Shown piece after piece: positions 19,209 to 28,687 of a DNA stretch of 64,000 bases. Under the pieces are notes generated by a model, which was given only the letters and a program-made list of their open reading frames with translations, did no database searches and was not told the DNA's origin. The position numbers and the translations under genes were made by a program. How positions within the stretch are numbered: position 1 is the stretch's first letter; each line of letters opens with the position of its first letter. The DNA is from Alphaproteobacteria bacterium (lineage in GTDB: Bacteria > Pseudomonadota > Alphaproteobacteria > Thalassobaculales > Thalassobaculaceae), in NCBI GenBank assembly GCA_022822665.1, contig JAJEAR010000027.1, forward strand, positions 88,869 through 152,868, read 5' to 3'.

Positions 19209-20879
19209 TCAGGCGCGCAACTCGCCCGACAAACCGGTTCCGTCCGGAGCGTGGGTTGCCTCGCCTGGCGGCACGGCGCTCGAGTCCTCCCGGAGTGACT
19301 TCAGGATGCCGAACGCCATGAACAGCATGATGACGCTCACCGGCAGTGCGGCCGCGATGGACGCGGTCTGCAGCGCCTTCAGCCCGCCGGCCAGCAACAA
19401 CACCGCGGCGACGAAGCCCTCACCCAGCCCCCAGACGATACGAAACCGCTGTGGCGGATTGTCAGATCCCATCGACAGCATGGTGGTGATGACCAGCGTG
19501 CCGGAATCCGATGACGTGATGAACCACGTTGCCAGAAGCAGGGTTGCGAGCGCCGCCATGAGCCAGTTGAGCGTGGAGACATCGGTCAGCTGGTCGATGG
19601 TGCCGTAGAGCGCTGCCGGCAGGTTCCAGTCACGGACCAGCTGCGCCACGCCCGCGGTACCCACGCCGCCCTCGGCATGCAGCTCCATGTAGATTGCGTT
19701 GCCACCGAGCACGCACAGCCAGAAAAAGGCGATGGTGGTGGGAACGAACATCACCCCGACCATGAACTCCCGGATGGTGCGCCCGCGGCTGATCCTGGCG
19801 ATGAACATGCCGACGAACGGCGCCCACGAGATCCACCAGCCCCAGTAGAAGATGGTCCAGTCACCCTGCCACTGGGCAGCGCCACCTGAATTGAAGATAT
19901 GGAACCCCATCGGGATCATGTTCCACAGGTAGTCCCCAATGGTGGTGACGAAGAACCCCAGCAGCCACTGCAGCGGTCCGCCGAACAGGAAGTAGGCGAG
20001 CAGGACGATGCTGAGGTAGATGTTCCACTCCGAGATGATCCGGATGCCCTTGCCGACGCCGGAAACCGCCGACAGCGTGGCGACCACGGAGATCACCGCG
20101 ATCAGGATGACCTGGGTTGTCAGGCCCGGATCGATGCCGAACAGGTGGTTGAGCCCGACGGCCATCTGGCTCACCCCTAGACCGAGCGAGGTGGCGACAC
20201 CGAACACGGTGCCGAACACCGCCAGCAGGTCGACGGCATGCCCGACCGGGCCGTAGATCCGGTCGCCGATCACCGGGTAGAGCGAGGAGCGCAGCGTGAG
20301 AGGCAGCTTCTTGCGAAACCCGAAATAGGCGAGGCACAGTCCGACCAGAACGTAGACCGCCCAGGCGTGGAAACCCCAGTGGAAGTAGGTGACCCGCATG
20401 GCGGCAATACCGCGCTCGACGGTCATCTCGGTGTAGCCGGAATTGTCCGCGAACGGATTGTTCGTGTACCCCCAGGGCTGGGTATTGTCGAAGTAGTACA
20501 TCGGTTCGGCGATACCGAAGAAAAGCAGGCCGATCGCGACGCCGGCCGAGAACAGCATCGCAAACCAGGAAAAGTTGCTGAACTCGGGGCGCGAGGTGTC
20601 GTCGCCGAGCCGGACGCTGCCGTACCGGCTGAACATCAGGTACATGCAGACGAAGAAGATGACGGTCAGCGTCGTGATGTAGTACCAGTTGAGGGCATCC
20701 TCGATCCATCCGCGTATCGCACTGTAGACGTCGCTGGCCAGTTCGACGTTGAGCACAGTGAAGACAACGAACACCACGACCATCGCCTTTGCTGCAATTC
20801 CCATTCCGGGGTGTAGTCCGCCCCAGAACCCGGTCTGCGCGACCGCGGAGGTCGTCGCTCGTGTGCCCGTGTCGGCCAT
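19209..20879 (-). CDS. BCCT-family transporter (betaine/choline/carnitine)
   Basis: 556 residues from the ATG at 20879 (GGGAG upstream; a GTG one codon earlier is possible). Twelve hydrophobic helices. The family signature segment WTIFYWGWWISWAPFVGMFI with its tryptophans is intact, as are FSAGVAIGLLFFGIAEPMYY and TYFHWGFHAWAVY. The family imports quaternary or trimethylated ammonium compounds with Na+ or H+; which one is not clear. The C-terminal tail is short, so osmotic sensing of the BetP type is unlikely. It lies upstream of dctP in the same direction but with about 210 bases and a hairpin between, so it is probably a separate unit. Confidence 0.93.
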   Translation of the reverse strand: MADTGTRATTSAVAQTGFWGGLHPGMGIAAKAMVVVFVVFTVLNVELASDVYSAIRGWIEDALNWYYITTLTVIFFVCMYLMFSRYGSVRLGDDTSRPEFSNFSWFAMLFSAGVAIGLLFFGIAEPMYYFDNTQPWGYTNNPFADNSGYTEMTVERGIAAMRVTYFHWGFHAWAVYVLVGLCLAYFGFRKKLPLTLRSSLYPVIGDRIYGPVGHAVDLLAVFGTVFGVATSLGLGVSQMAVGLNHLFGIDPGLTTQVILIAVISVVATLSAVSGVGKGIRIISEWNIYLSIVLLAYFLFGGPLQWLLGFFVTTIGDYLWNMIPMGFHIFNSGGAAQWQGDWTIFYWGWWISWAPFVGMFIARISRGRTIREFMVGVMFVPTTIAFFWLCVLGGNAIYMELHAEGGVGTAGVAQLVRDWNLPAALYGTIDQLTDVSTLNWLMAALATLLLATWFITSSDSGTLVITTMLSMGSDNPPQRFRIVWGLGEGFVAAVLLLAGGLKALQTASIAAALPVSVIMLFMAFGILKSLREDSSAVPPGEATHAPDGTGLSGELRA

Positions 20880-20882
20880 CAC

Positions 20883-21805
20883 AATTCTCCCTGACCGTGC
20901 CGATGCCGCTTAAAACGGCGCCAGGCACAGTCTAGGCACGGCGTCAAGTCGGTGTCGACAGCCTGATCGCCAAACAGCCGTGATCGCGAATCTCCGCGGT
21001 GCCCGGGAGACCTGCGGGACAGGCAGGCCTGTCCGGCCGGTGGAGGCGGCCGGGGAGCGGTCCCGGATTGTGCACCCCGCGTTGAGGGAAAACCGTCGCG
21101 CGGGTGCTGCCGACCGGCCGGGGCCACGGCGCTTCGTGCAGTTCGGGACCGTCCGACCGGAAGCAGTGGTGACGTGACCGCGAACCGCGGGGAAGGGGCG
21201 GGCAGGAACCGGTATGCTGGAATGCCGGGACCGGTCCGCTCCTGACCCGTCCCGGGGGCCGCGAAAGGAACCGCGTTGACCGGCCGGTTGGGCCATGCCG
21301 GCCGATCGGGAACTGGACGGCGCCTCACCGAACCGGCGACCGCATCGCGGTTGAACCCGCGGCGTCGCGGTTGCTACTGTCCAGCCGTTATCCGACGGGT
21401 GCGGGGCGCACGGTCAGTGCCGGGTGCAACGGGCAGCGAGTACAGGGGAGGGTGACTGCGGGGCCGTGCGCTTGTGTTTTTCCTGGTGGTGCCTGTAGGA
21501 TTCATCTCCCGGTCCGTGCGGCGTTCGGTGTTGCCGACGCCGGATCACGACAATCACGGGACAGGTTCCGCGGCGTGGCCTGCGGCCGCGCCGGTGACGG
21601 CAGCCTGAATGGAGCGGCAATTGTACCGGCCCCGGGAACCGGGGCTGCAGCGCGGTGAGGCGGTGGGGCTATCCGGCCGGCGAACCGCGAGGACGATCGA
21701 AGGAAGACAGCGTGGCGCTGTCGCCCGTTCGATACGGGTCCCCGACGGATGAAACGGGGATCGCACCGTGCAGGCCGTTCACCGAGAGAGGGAGGGAGAC
21801 GGCAG
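20883..21805. other. Long gene-free divergent region between BCCT and TTT operons
   Basis: About 920 bases. No frame resembles a known protein; several overlapping long frames on both strands look like GC-rich shadows. It must contain the promoters for both divergent units, yet no clean -35/-10 pair was recognised. Such a long empty stretch is unusual for this window and may hold a decayed gene. Confidence 0.45.
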
Positions 21806-22777
21806 ATGAAAGTCAGGATGATTGCGAGCCTTCTCGGGCTCGCCGGGGCAGTGATGGCGCCCTTTGCCGCACATGCGTGGGAGCCGGCCAAGCCGGTCGA
21901 ATTCGTCATCATGGCGGGCAAGGGAGGCGGCGCTGACAAGGCGGTCCGCTTCATCCAGTCGATTATTGCCAAGGAGAACCTTGGCCCGACGGTGTTGCCG
22001 GTCAACAAGCCGGGCGGCTCGGGCGCGGAGGCACTGCTCTACCTGAAGGGCAAGGAAGGTGACAATCACACGCTGATGTTCACCCTGAACAGCTTCTACA
22101 CCACGCCGTTGCGTCAGCCGGGTCTCGAGGTCGACATCGAGACCTTCACCCCGATCATGCGCATGGCCGAGGATACCTTCTGTCTCTGGGTCAACACCGG
22201 GCGCAAGGACGGTGAAGACATCAACACCTTCGACGACTTCGTTGCGGCGGCGAAGGCGGCCGGCGACAAGTGGATCATGGCCGGAACCGGCAAGGCGTCG
22301 GAGGACAACCTGATCACCGATTTCCTCAACACGACCTTCGGCCTCGACATGAAGTACGTGCCCTACAAGGGTGGCGGTGCGGTTGCGAAGGCTCTTGCCG
22401 GCAACAACGCCGATTCCACGGTCAACAACCCGTCGGAAGCCCAGGGGTTCTTCGTGGCCGGAACCGTGCGGCCGCTGGCCTGCATGACGCCGGAGCGGAT
22501 CGGGCTGTTTGCGGACGCCCCGACCATGAAGGAACTCGGACATGACTTCGTCTACTTCATGCAGCGCACCGTGGTTGGTGCCCCCGGCATGAGTGAAGAG
22601 GCGGCGACCTACTACCAGGACCTCTTCACCGACGTGTTCAATTCGGGCGACTGGCAGGAGTACCGCAAGAAGCGGGCACTGGTCGGTGATCCGCTCACCG
22701 GCGACGACCTGATGGAATACTGGAAGCGGGAACGCGAGATCCATCGGGGCATGCTCGACAAGCTGGCGGGCAAGTAG
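21806..22777 (+). CDS. tctC: TTT-family tripartite tricarboxylate transporter binding protein TctC
   Basis: 323 residues from the ATG at 21806 with GGGAGG upstream. Signal peptide (LGLAGAVMAPFAAHA) then the Bug/TctC fold: KPVEFVIMAGKGGGADKAVR, VNKPGGSGAEAL, a YVPYKGGGAVAKALAGNN loop and an AGTVRPLACMTPER region. The GKGGGADK variant of the ligand loop differs from the common PGGxxD form, so an unusual carboxylate is possible. First gene of a tctC-tctB-tctA operon feeding into a thiamine-diphosphate enzyme gene. Confidence 0.93.
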   Translation: MKVRMIASLLGLAGAVMAPFAAHAWEPAKPVEFVIMAGKGGGADKAVRFIQSIIAKENLGPTVLPVNKPGGSGAEALLYLKGKEGDNHTLMFTLNSFYTTPLRQPGLEVDIETFTPIMRMAEDTFCLWVNTGRKDGEDINTFDDFVAAAKAAGDKWIMAGTGKASEDNLITDFLNTTFGLDMKYVPYKGGGAVAKALAGNNADSTVNNPSEAQGFFVAGTVRPLACMTPERIGLFADAPTMKELGHDFVYFMQRTVVGAPGMSEEAATYYQDLFTDVFNSGDWQEYRKKRALVGDPLTGDDLMEYWKREREIHRGMLDKLAGK

Positions 22778-22797
22778 CAGCACGAACTCACCTGAAG

Positions 22798-22830
22798 GGG
22801 ACGGCCGCAGCCGGGCGCTGCGGCCGTCCC
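22798..22830 (+). promoter_or_regulatory. Intercistronic hairpin between tctC and tctB
   Basis: A perfect 14-base stem (22798-22811 with 22817-22830) and a 5-base loop, 20 bases after the tctC stop and 55 before the tctB start. No T-run follows. Position and strength parallel the hairpins in both TRAP operons, suggesting a differential-expression element. Confidence 0.78.
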
Positions 22831-22885
22831 GTTGCCTGAGGCAGAACCGCCGGCGCACGCGCGCCGGCCGTTGCGGAGGGACACG

Positions 22886-23401
22886 ATGTCCGTGCGCCTT
22901 GCCGAGATTGTCATGGCCTGCGTCATGGCGGCGTTCTCCGTCTACCTGATGTGGAAGAGCGCGGAGCTCAACATCGGCTGGATCGAGGACGAGGGACCGG
23001 GAGGCGGTGCCTGGCCGTTCTGGCTGTCGGCGGTCATGCTGCTGTCGTGTGCCGGGATCGCCTGGAACTGGTGGCGCCGGAGCACGCCACTCGCGCGTTC
23101 GACCGAGCCCTTCATCGGGACCGCCGCACGCGGGATCGTGCTCCAGGTCGTTGTCCTGCTCACGGTTGTGGTCGCGCTGTTCGACGTGATCGGGACCTAC
23201 TGTGCGTTATTCCTGTTCATGTTGGTCTACCTTGCGGTCATCGGCCGCCACCGCGTGCGGATTGCCCTCGCGTGGGCGGTCACGACCCCGGTCGTGACCT
23301 TCCTGTTCTTCGAGATCGTGATCAAGGTGATCCTGCCCAAGGGCGTGACCGAACCGCTGTTCTACCCGATCTTCAGGTTCTTCGGCATGGGCGGGATCTG
23401 A
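22886..23401 (+). CDS. tctB: TTT transporter small membrane subunit TctB
   Basis: 171 residues from the ATG at 22886 (GGAGGGACACG upstream). Four hydrophobic segments; ends FYPIFRFFGMGGI. The pattern of two short helices, a polar loop (EDEGPGGGAWPFWLS) and two longer helices fits TctB. It should assemble with TctA in the membrane and with TctC in the periplasm. Confidence 0.88.
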   Translation: MSVRLAEIVMACVMAAFSVYLMWKSAELNIGWIEDEGPGGGAWPFWLSAVMLLSCAGIAWNWWRRSTPLARSTEPFIGTAARGIVLQVVVLLTVVVALFDVIGTYCALFLFMLVYLAVIGRHRVRIALAWAVTTPVVTFLFFEIVIKVILPKGVTEPLFYPIFRFFGMGGI

Positions 23402-23451
23402 TGTGCGCGTGCTCCCGGTTCGCCGGTCGTATCACCGCGGTGTGACGCACG

Positions 23452-24966
23452 ATGGTTGAAATCCTCGCCCTGCTGGCGGACGGCTTCGGTATCGCGCTCC
23501 AGCCGCTGAACCTGATCCTGATCGTGCTCGGCTGCTCGGTCGGGCTGTTCATCGGCGCCATGCCGGGACTGGGATCGGTCAACGGCGTGGCGATCCTGTT
23601 GCCGCTCACCTTCGTCGTTCCTCCCGCCAGCGCCATCATCTTCCTTGCCGCGCTCTACTACGGCGCCATGTACGGCGGCGCCATCTCGTCGATCATGCTG
23701 GGCATTCCTGGCGCGTCCACCGCGGTGGCGACGACCTTCGACGGCCGGCCGCTGGCACTGCAGGGGCTGGCCGACAAGGCGCTGATCACGGCGGCGACCG
23801 CGTCGTTCGTCGGCGGCACGATCTCCGTCATCCTGTTTACCCTTGCCGCGCCGCCTCTTGCCCACGTTGCCCTGGTGTTCGGACCGCCCGAGACCCTGGC
23901 CCTGATGCTACTGGCCTTCGCAACCTTCGTCGGGCTCGGCGGCGAAGACATCTGGAAGACGATCTTCTCGATCTGCATCGGCCTGGTGCTGGCCGCGGTC
24001 GGCACCGACATCGTCAGCGGCGAGCCGCGCCTGCAGCTGTTCGGCCTGACGGGCTTCTTCAGCAGCATCAACTTCCTCGTGCTCGCGATCGGCATCTACG
24101 GCATCGGCGAGATGCTGTGGACCATCGAGCAGACCGCCAAGGCCGGTGGCGTCTCGATGCTGTCACGCGCCACGGTATCGGTACGCCGTGCGCTCGCGCA
24201 CCTGCGCGGCCAGCTGGCGTTGTGGAAGGCGACCCTGATGGGCTCGTTGCTCGGCTATTTCGTCGGCATCCTGCCTGCCGCCGGCGCCACCCCGGGATCG
24301 ATGATGGCCTACGGTGTCGCGAAGCAGATGTCGGGCAATCCCGACAGCTTCGGCAAGGGCAACCCGGAAGGGGTCTCCGCGCCGGAGGCGGCCAACAATG
24401 CCGCGTCGACCGGCTCGATGCTGCCGATGCTGACCCTCGGGATTCCCGGATCCCCGACCACCGCGATCCTGCTCGGCGGCATGGTGATCTGGGGACTGGA
24501 GCCCGGTCCGCAGCTGTTCGTCGACGAAAAGGCGTTCGTGTGGGGGCTCATCGCGTCGCTCTACGCCGCCAACCTGTTCGCGTTGCTGCTGAACCTCACC
24601 TTCATCCCCGCCTTCATCGCGGTCCTGCGGCTGCCGTTCACCATTCTCGCGCCTGTCATCTTCGTGCTCTGCCTGGTCGGCGGCTACGCGCCGACCAACC
24701 GCATGTTCGATGTCTGGCTGATCCTGGTGTTCGGTTTCGTGGGCTACCTGCTGCGCAAGCTGGACTACCCGCTCGCACCTGCGGTCCTTGCAATCGTGCT
24801 CGGTCCGATGACCGAACCGGCGCTGCGCCAGTCCCTGCTGATGAGCGGTGGTGACTTCGCGATCTTCTTCACCAGGCCCTACTCGGGTCCGATCATGGTG
24901 ATCGCGATCGTGCTTCTGGCGCTGCCGCTGATCCGGCACCTCGTACGCCGGTACAAGACCGGTTGA
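23452..24966 (+). CDS. tctA: TTT transporter large membrane subunit TctA
   Basis: 504 residues, about 12 helices. VGLFIGAMPGLGSVNGVAIL near residue 30, an ALYYGAMYGGAISSIMLGIP stretch and the second-half repeat FVGILPAAGATPGSMMAY with PEGVSAPEAANNAASTGSML are the hallmark duplicated motifs of TctA. It transports carboxylate-type ligands handed over by TctC, driven by an ion gradient. Third gene of the operon. Confidence 0.95.
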   Translation: MVEILALLADGFGIALQPLNLILIVLGCSVGLFIGAMPGLGSVNGVAILLPLTFVVPPASAIIFLAALYYGAMYGGAISSIMLGIPGASTAVATTFDGRPLALQGLADKALITAATASFVGGTISVILFTLAAPPLAHVALVFGPPETLALMLLAFATFVGLGGEDIWKTIFSICIGLVLAAVGTDIVSGEPRLQLFGLTGFFSSINFLVLAIGIYGIGEMLWTIEQTAKAGGVSMLSRATVSVRRALAHLRGQLALWKATLMGSLLGYFVGILPAAGATPGSMMAYGVAKQMSGNPDSFGKGNPEGVSAPEAANNAASTGSMLPMLTLGIPGSPTTAILLGGMVIWGLEPGPQLFVDEKAFVWGLIASLYAANLFALLLNLTFIPAFIAVLRLPFTILAPVIFVLCLVGGYAPTNRMFDVWLILVFGFVGYLLRKLDYPLAPAVLAIVLGPMTEPALRQSLLMSGGDFAIFFTRPYSGPIMVIAIVLLALPLIRHLVRRYKTG

Positions 24967-25047
24967 CCGGGCACCGGGCCCGGATTGTTGAACCGGCCCG
25001 GCCATGTGCTATATCCCGCGCCGTGCGCCGCAACAGGAGGAGAGGTC

Positions 25048-26784
25048 ATGAGCACCGCATCTGCAACCGCACACGACACGCTTGCGCAGAAGACCAAGGA
25101 CGGAAGCGTGATCTCCGGTGGCGGACTGGTCGCCAGGGCGCTCAGGAACGAGGGTGTCGATACCATCTTCACCCTGTGCGGGGGCCACATCATCGACATC
25201 TATGACGGGTGCATCGACGAGGGCATCCGCATCGTCGATGTCCGCCACGAGCAGACCGCGGCTCACGCGGCCGATGGCTACGCCCGCCAGACCGGCAAGC
25301 TCGGCTGCGTGGTGACGACCGCCGGTCCCGGGTGCACCAACGCGGTCACCGGTGTGGCGACGGCGTTCCGGTCCGAGAGCCCGATCCTGCACATCGGCGG
25401 GCAGAGTTCGCTCACCCAGCATCGCCAGGGCTCGCTGCAGGACCTGCCGCATGTCGACATGATGACGCCGATCACCAAGTTTGCCTCCGGCGTGTTCTCG
25501 ACCGAGCGCGTGGCCGACATGATCTCCATGGCGGCACGCGAGTGTTTCGCCGGCGCCTACGGCCCGGCGTACCTGGAGATTCCGCGCGACATCCTCGACG
25601 CCGAGATTCCCATCGAGCGCGCCAGGATCCCGGAACCGGGCTCCTACCGCAGCTCGGTGCGCTCGATCGGTGATCCGGCCGACATCGAGGAACTCGCGGA
25701 CATCCTGGTCCGTTCCGAGCGACCGGCGGTGCTGTTCGGACAGCAGGTCTGGGCCTCGCGCAGCCAGGACGAGGCGATTGCGTTCATCCGCGCCCTCGAC
25801 ATCCCGGCCTACATGAACGGTGCCAGCCGGGGCATGTTGCCCGCGACCGACCCGCATCACTTCGACCGCACCCGCTCGGACGCATTCCGCGAGGCGGATG
25901 TCATCCTGATCGTGGGTACGCCTTTCGACTTCCGCATGGGGTATGGCCGGCGAATCTCCAGCGAGGCCACCCTGGTCCAGATCGATCTCGACTACCGCAC
26001 CGTGGGGAAGAACCGCGACATCAGCCTCGGGCTTGCCGGCCATCCCGGCGCCATCCTTTCCGCGGTCGCCGCCGCCGCGTCGGGCCGGATCGACGGTGGC
26101 GCCCGGGTCCAGCGCCAGGCCTGGATGAAGCAGCTGCGCGGGATCGAGGCATCCAAGCTCGAGCGGCTGATGCCGCTCTTTACCTCCGACTCGAACCCGA
26201 TCCATCCCTACCGGTTGGCCTGGGAGATCAACGAGTTCCTCGGCGAGGACACCATCTACATCGGTGACGGCGGTGACGTGGTCACGATTTCGGCCCAGGC
26301 CGTGCGCCCGCGCGGTCCTGGCCAGTGGATGGATCCGGGGGCGCTGGGTTCGCTCGGGGTCGGCACCGGGTTTTCGATGGCAGCCAAGCTGGCCCATCCC
26401 GACAAGGAGGTCGTGTGCCTCTACGGCGACGGGTCCTTCGGCATGACGGCTTTCGACATGGAAACCGCGCAGCGCTTCGGCGCGCCCTACCTGGCGGTGG
26501 TAGGCAACAATTCGGCGATGAACCAGATCCGGTACGGCCAGATCGCCAAGTACGGGCCCAATCGCGGCGACATCGGCAACAAGCTCGGTGACGTGCCGTT
26601 CTCCCGGTTCGGCGAGATGCTCGGCGGATATGGCGAGGAGGTGACCGAGGCGTCCAGGATCGGCCCGGCACTGCGCCGCGCGCGCGAGTCGATCGCGGCG
26701 ACGGGAAAGTGTGCCGTGGTCAATGTCTGGATCGATCCCAACGAGTATGCGCCGGGAACCCGCAACCAGACCATGTACAAGTGA
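25048..26784 (+). CDS. Thiamine-diphosphate enzyme of the acetolactate-synthase/2-hydroxyacyl-CoA-lyase type
   Basis: 578 residues from the ATG at 25048 (AGGAGGAGAGG upstream). N-terminal pyrimidine-binding domain with the activating glutamate (DVRHEQTAAHAADGYAR, Glu68), central Rossmann-like domain (VILIVGTPFDFRMGYG), and C-terminal diphosphate domain with the GDGSFGMTAFDMETA motif and VVGNN about 30 residues later. Relatives include acetolactate synthase, oxalyl-CoA decarboxylase, 2-hydroxyacyl-CoA lyase and glyoxylate carboligase. No regulatory small subunit is nearby, so biosynthetic acetolactate synthase is unlikely. Lying 80 bases after tctA, it probably acts on the imported carboxylate or its CoA ester; this is inference. 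Confidence 0.85.
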   Translation: MSTASATAHDTLAQKTKDGSVISGGGLVARALRNEGVDTIFTLCGGHIIDIYDGCIDEGIRIVDVRHEQTAAHAADGYARQTGKLGCVVTTAGPGCTNAVTGVATAFRSESPILHIGGQSSLTQHRQGSLQDLPHVDMMTPITKFASGVFSTERVADMISMAARECFAGAYGPAYLEIPRDILDAEIPIERARIPEPGSYRSSVRSIGDPADIEELADILVRSERPAVLFGQQVWASRSQDEAIAFIRALDIPAYMNGASRGMLPATDPHHFDRTRSDAFREADVILIVGTPFDFRMGYGRRISSEATLVQIDLDYRTVGKNRDISLGLAGHPGAILSAVAAAASGRIDGGARVQRQAWMKQLRGIEASKLERLMPLFTSDSNPIHPYRLAWEINEFLGEDTIYIGDGGDVVTISAQAVRPRGPGQWMDPGALGSLGVGTGFSMAAKLAHPDKEVVCLYGDGSFGMTAFDMETAQRFGAPYLAVVGNNSAMNQIRYGQIAKYGPNRGDIGNKLGDVPFSRFGEMLGGYGEEVTEASRIGPALRRARESIAATGKCAVVNVWIDPNEYAPGTRNQTMYK

Positions 26785-26796
26785 CGGAGCGACGGA

Positions 26797-27600
26797 TCAG
26801 GCGAGACCCGCGATCATCAGGGAACCTGCCGCGATCATCCCGGCACCGGCGATCCTGGCGAGCACCGGTCCGCCCGGAACCGCCTTCTCGACCAGTACCG
26901 TGATCGTGAGGGCCGCGATCCACAGCAGGTTCATCACCCCGAAGACGAACAGGAGCAGCATCAGGACCCAGCAGCAGCCAAGACAGTAGGCTCCATGCTC
27001 GGTTCCCATGGCCACGGCTCCGGTCCTGCCATCGCGCCAGCGGTTGAGCACGAAGGACAGCGGTGACCGGCAGTGGCGCAGGCAGGCGTGCTTGAGCGGC
27101 GTGAACTGGTAGATCCCGGCCAGGACCAGCAGTACGCCGCCTGCCGGCGCGGTGACGGCCATCGACACCGGCCCGAGAAGCGCCAGTGTCTCGAGAACGA
27201 ACTGCAGCCCGGTTGCGAGGATGCTGAAGCCGCCCCAGGCGATCAGGTAGCCCGACGCGAACAGGACCGGGGTCGCGCGGTCGTCACGCCGACGGCTGAC
27301 CCGCGCCACCGTCAGGATCATCATGGTCGCGCTCGGAAGCATCATGGCGACCATCATGACCCACCACATCACCAGCATGGCGGCGGTCTCGCCCGGCGAC
27401 CAGGCCCGGGGCGCGACCTGCATCATCGCTGCCATCGCGTCCATATCGCGGGCCATGGCGACCAGCCACAGCCAGGCGAGGAGGGAAGCACCGGCAATAC
27501 CCGCCAGCGGGATGACGCGCTCGCGGGTCACCTCCGGTTCCGGGGCTGCGGCCGGATCAGTCGGTCCACTCGAAGGGTGCGAAATGCCCGTTGTTGCCAA
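26797..27600 (-). CDS. DUF2182 integral membrane protein
   Basis: 267 residues with about seven hydrophobic segments. The Met-rich MVMWWVMMVAMMLPS stretch, a Cys-containing loop (YQFTPLKHACLRHCRSP), and AYCLGCCWVLMLLLFVFGVM are typical of DUF2182 proteins, described as predicted metal-binding membrane proteins and often encoded beside DUF1326. Its proposed start overlaps the end of the DUF1326 gene by 44 bases; a GTG at 27531 preceded by GGAG would shorten it and remove the overlap. Function unknown; the Cys and Met residues suggest metal, perhaps copper, handling. Confidence 0.8.
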   Translation of the reverse strand: MATTGISHPSSGPTDPAAAPEPEVTRERVIPLAGIAGASLLAWLWLVAMARDMDAMAAMMQVAPRAWSPGETAAMLVMWWVMMVAMMLPSATMMILTVARVSRRRDDRATPVLFASGYLIAWGGFSILATGLQFVLETLALLGPVSMAVTAPAGGVLLVLAGIYQFTPLKHACLRHCRSPLSFVLNRWRDGRTGAVAMGTEHGAYCLGCCWVLMLLLFVFGVMNLLWIAALTITVLVEKAVPGGPVLARIAGAGMIAAGSLMIAGLA

Positions 27601-28177
27601 GGCCGGACATGTCGAAGTCGAGACCGAATCCGTGCAGGTGCATTTCGCTGGTCCGGGCCAGCGCCAGGCGGGAGTTGGCAGGATGTGCCGTGTTGTCGAT
27701 GGTGATCGGCAGGCCGCTGCCGGTTCGTGACGCCACGCCGCTGATGGCGAACGACAGCAGCGAGCCGACCTCGCCGGTCCGGTCGAGGTCGTCGACCGAA
27801 AAGCTGAACGGCGCGAACGCGATGCCGCGGAAGTCCCCCACCAGCGCCTGCTGGATCATTGCCGGCCTGCCGCCCAGCCTGCCCTCGAGAATACGGCTGA
27901 GCGCGGCGCGCTGGGTCTCGTCGGCCTCCTCGTCGATGACGCAGGCGAAGATCCAGTTGCCGTCGGCCATCACCTTGCCCGACCGGATCACCAGCGCGAA
28001 ATGCAGTCCGTCGAGCCCGACATCCCCGCAGTGACCGCTGTCGATCCGGTAGATCATCAGTGCGGTGCAGTGATCGTGCGTCACCTCGCCCTGCGGATTG
28101 GTGTAGATGCACGGGCACAGATAGTCGCAGTTGCAGCTTTCCGCGTACTCGCCCTTCAACGTCCACCCTGTGGTCAT
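27557..28177 (-). CDS. DUF1326 domain protein
   Basis: 206 residues from the ATG at 28177; the frame continues far upstream but the conserved part begins here. [17 protein letters not shown] near the N-terminus is the hallmark Cys cluster of DUF1326, and [18 protein letters not shown] and [20 protein letters not shown] lie in the second half. The family has no established activity. It is regularly paired with a DUF2182 membrane protein, as here, and the two overlap, so they are presumably co-translated. A soluble metal-associated partner is a reasonable guess only. Confidence 0.85.
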   Translation of the reverse strand: MTTGWTLKGEYAESCNCDYLCPCIYTNPQGEVTHDHCTALMIYRIDSGHCGDVGLDGLHFALVIRSGKVMADGNWIFACVIDEEADETQRAALSRILEGRLGGRPAMIQQALVGDFRGIAFAPFSFSVDDLDRTGEVGSLLSFAISGVASRTGSGLPITIDNTAHPANSRLALARTSEMHLHGFGLDFDMSGLGNNGHFAPFEWTD

Positions 28178-28687
28178 GGTCCTGCTCGCGTGCCGTCCGG
28201 TTACAGTCGGTCCAGTGTCTGCCGACGCGAAGTCCAAGTAAAGGGCCGGCGCCCGTTGCGTGTCCGCGTCCCCGTCTGCGACTGCGGGGGGGCTGGCTGG
28301 AACAGGAGGGCGTGGCGCCGGTGCAGGCGCCTCGCACTCATCATCCCGGGCCGGCACGACCCGGCTCCCTTCGCATCGTCCCGAGCCAGGCGTCCGCAAC
28401 CGGACGGCTTGGAGGGGCTCCCGGCCCGCGCGCGGCGGCTCCCGGCGACGTTGCCGGTCCCCCGGGGTGCCGGGTTGCGAACCGGGCGTCATCGACAGGA
28501 TACAACCTCCCGGAAATTCGCCCGTCCCGGAACGGGAGGGTGCGCGTGCCGGGCGGGTCACCGGCAGGACTGTTGCCGGAATGACATCGCCGGCGCCGTG
28601 CGTTCGGCACCCGCGGGGCACTCCTCGGATTCAGCGGCTCCTGCGGCTACACTCGGCTCGTTTGGGACGGGTCATTGGCGGAGCTTC
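28178..28687. other. Divergent intergenic region between the DUF1326 pair and hutH
   Basis: About 510 bases of very GC-rich sequence. No gene-like frame stands out and no HutC operator-like palindrome was recognised. It should carry promoters for both flanking units. Confidence 0.4.
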
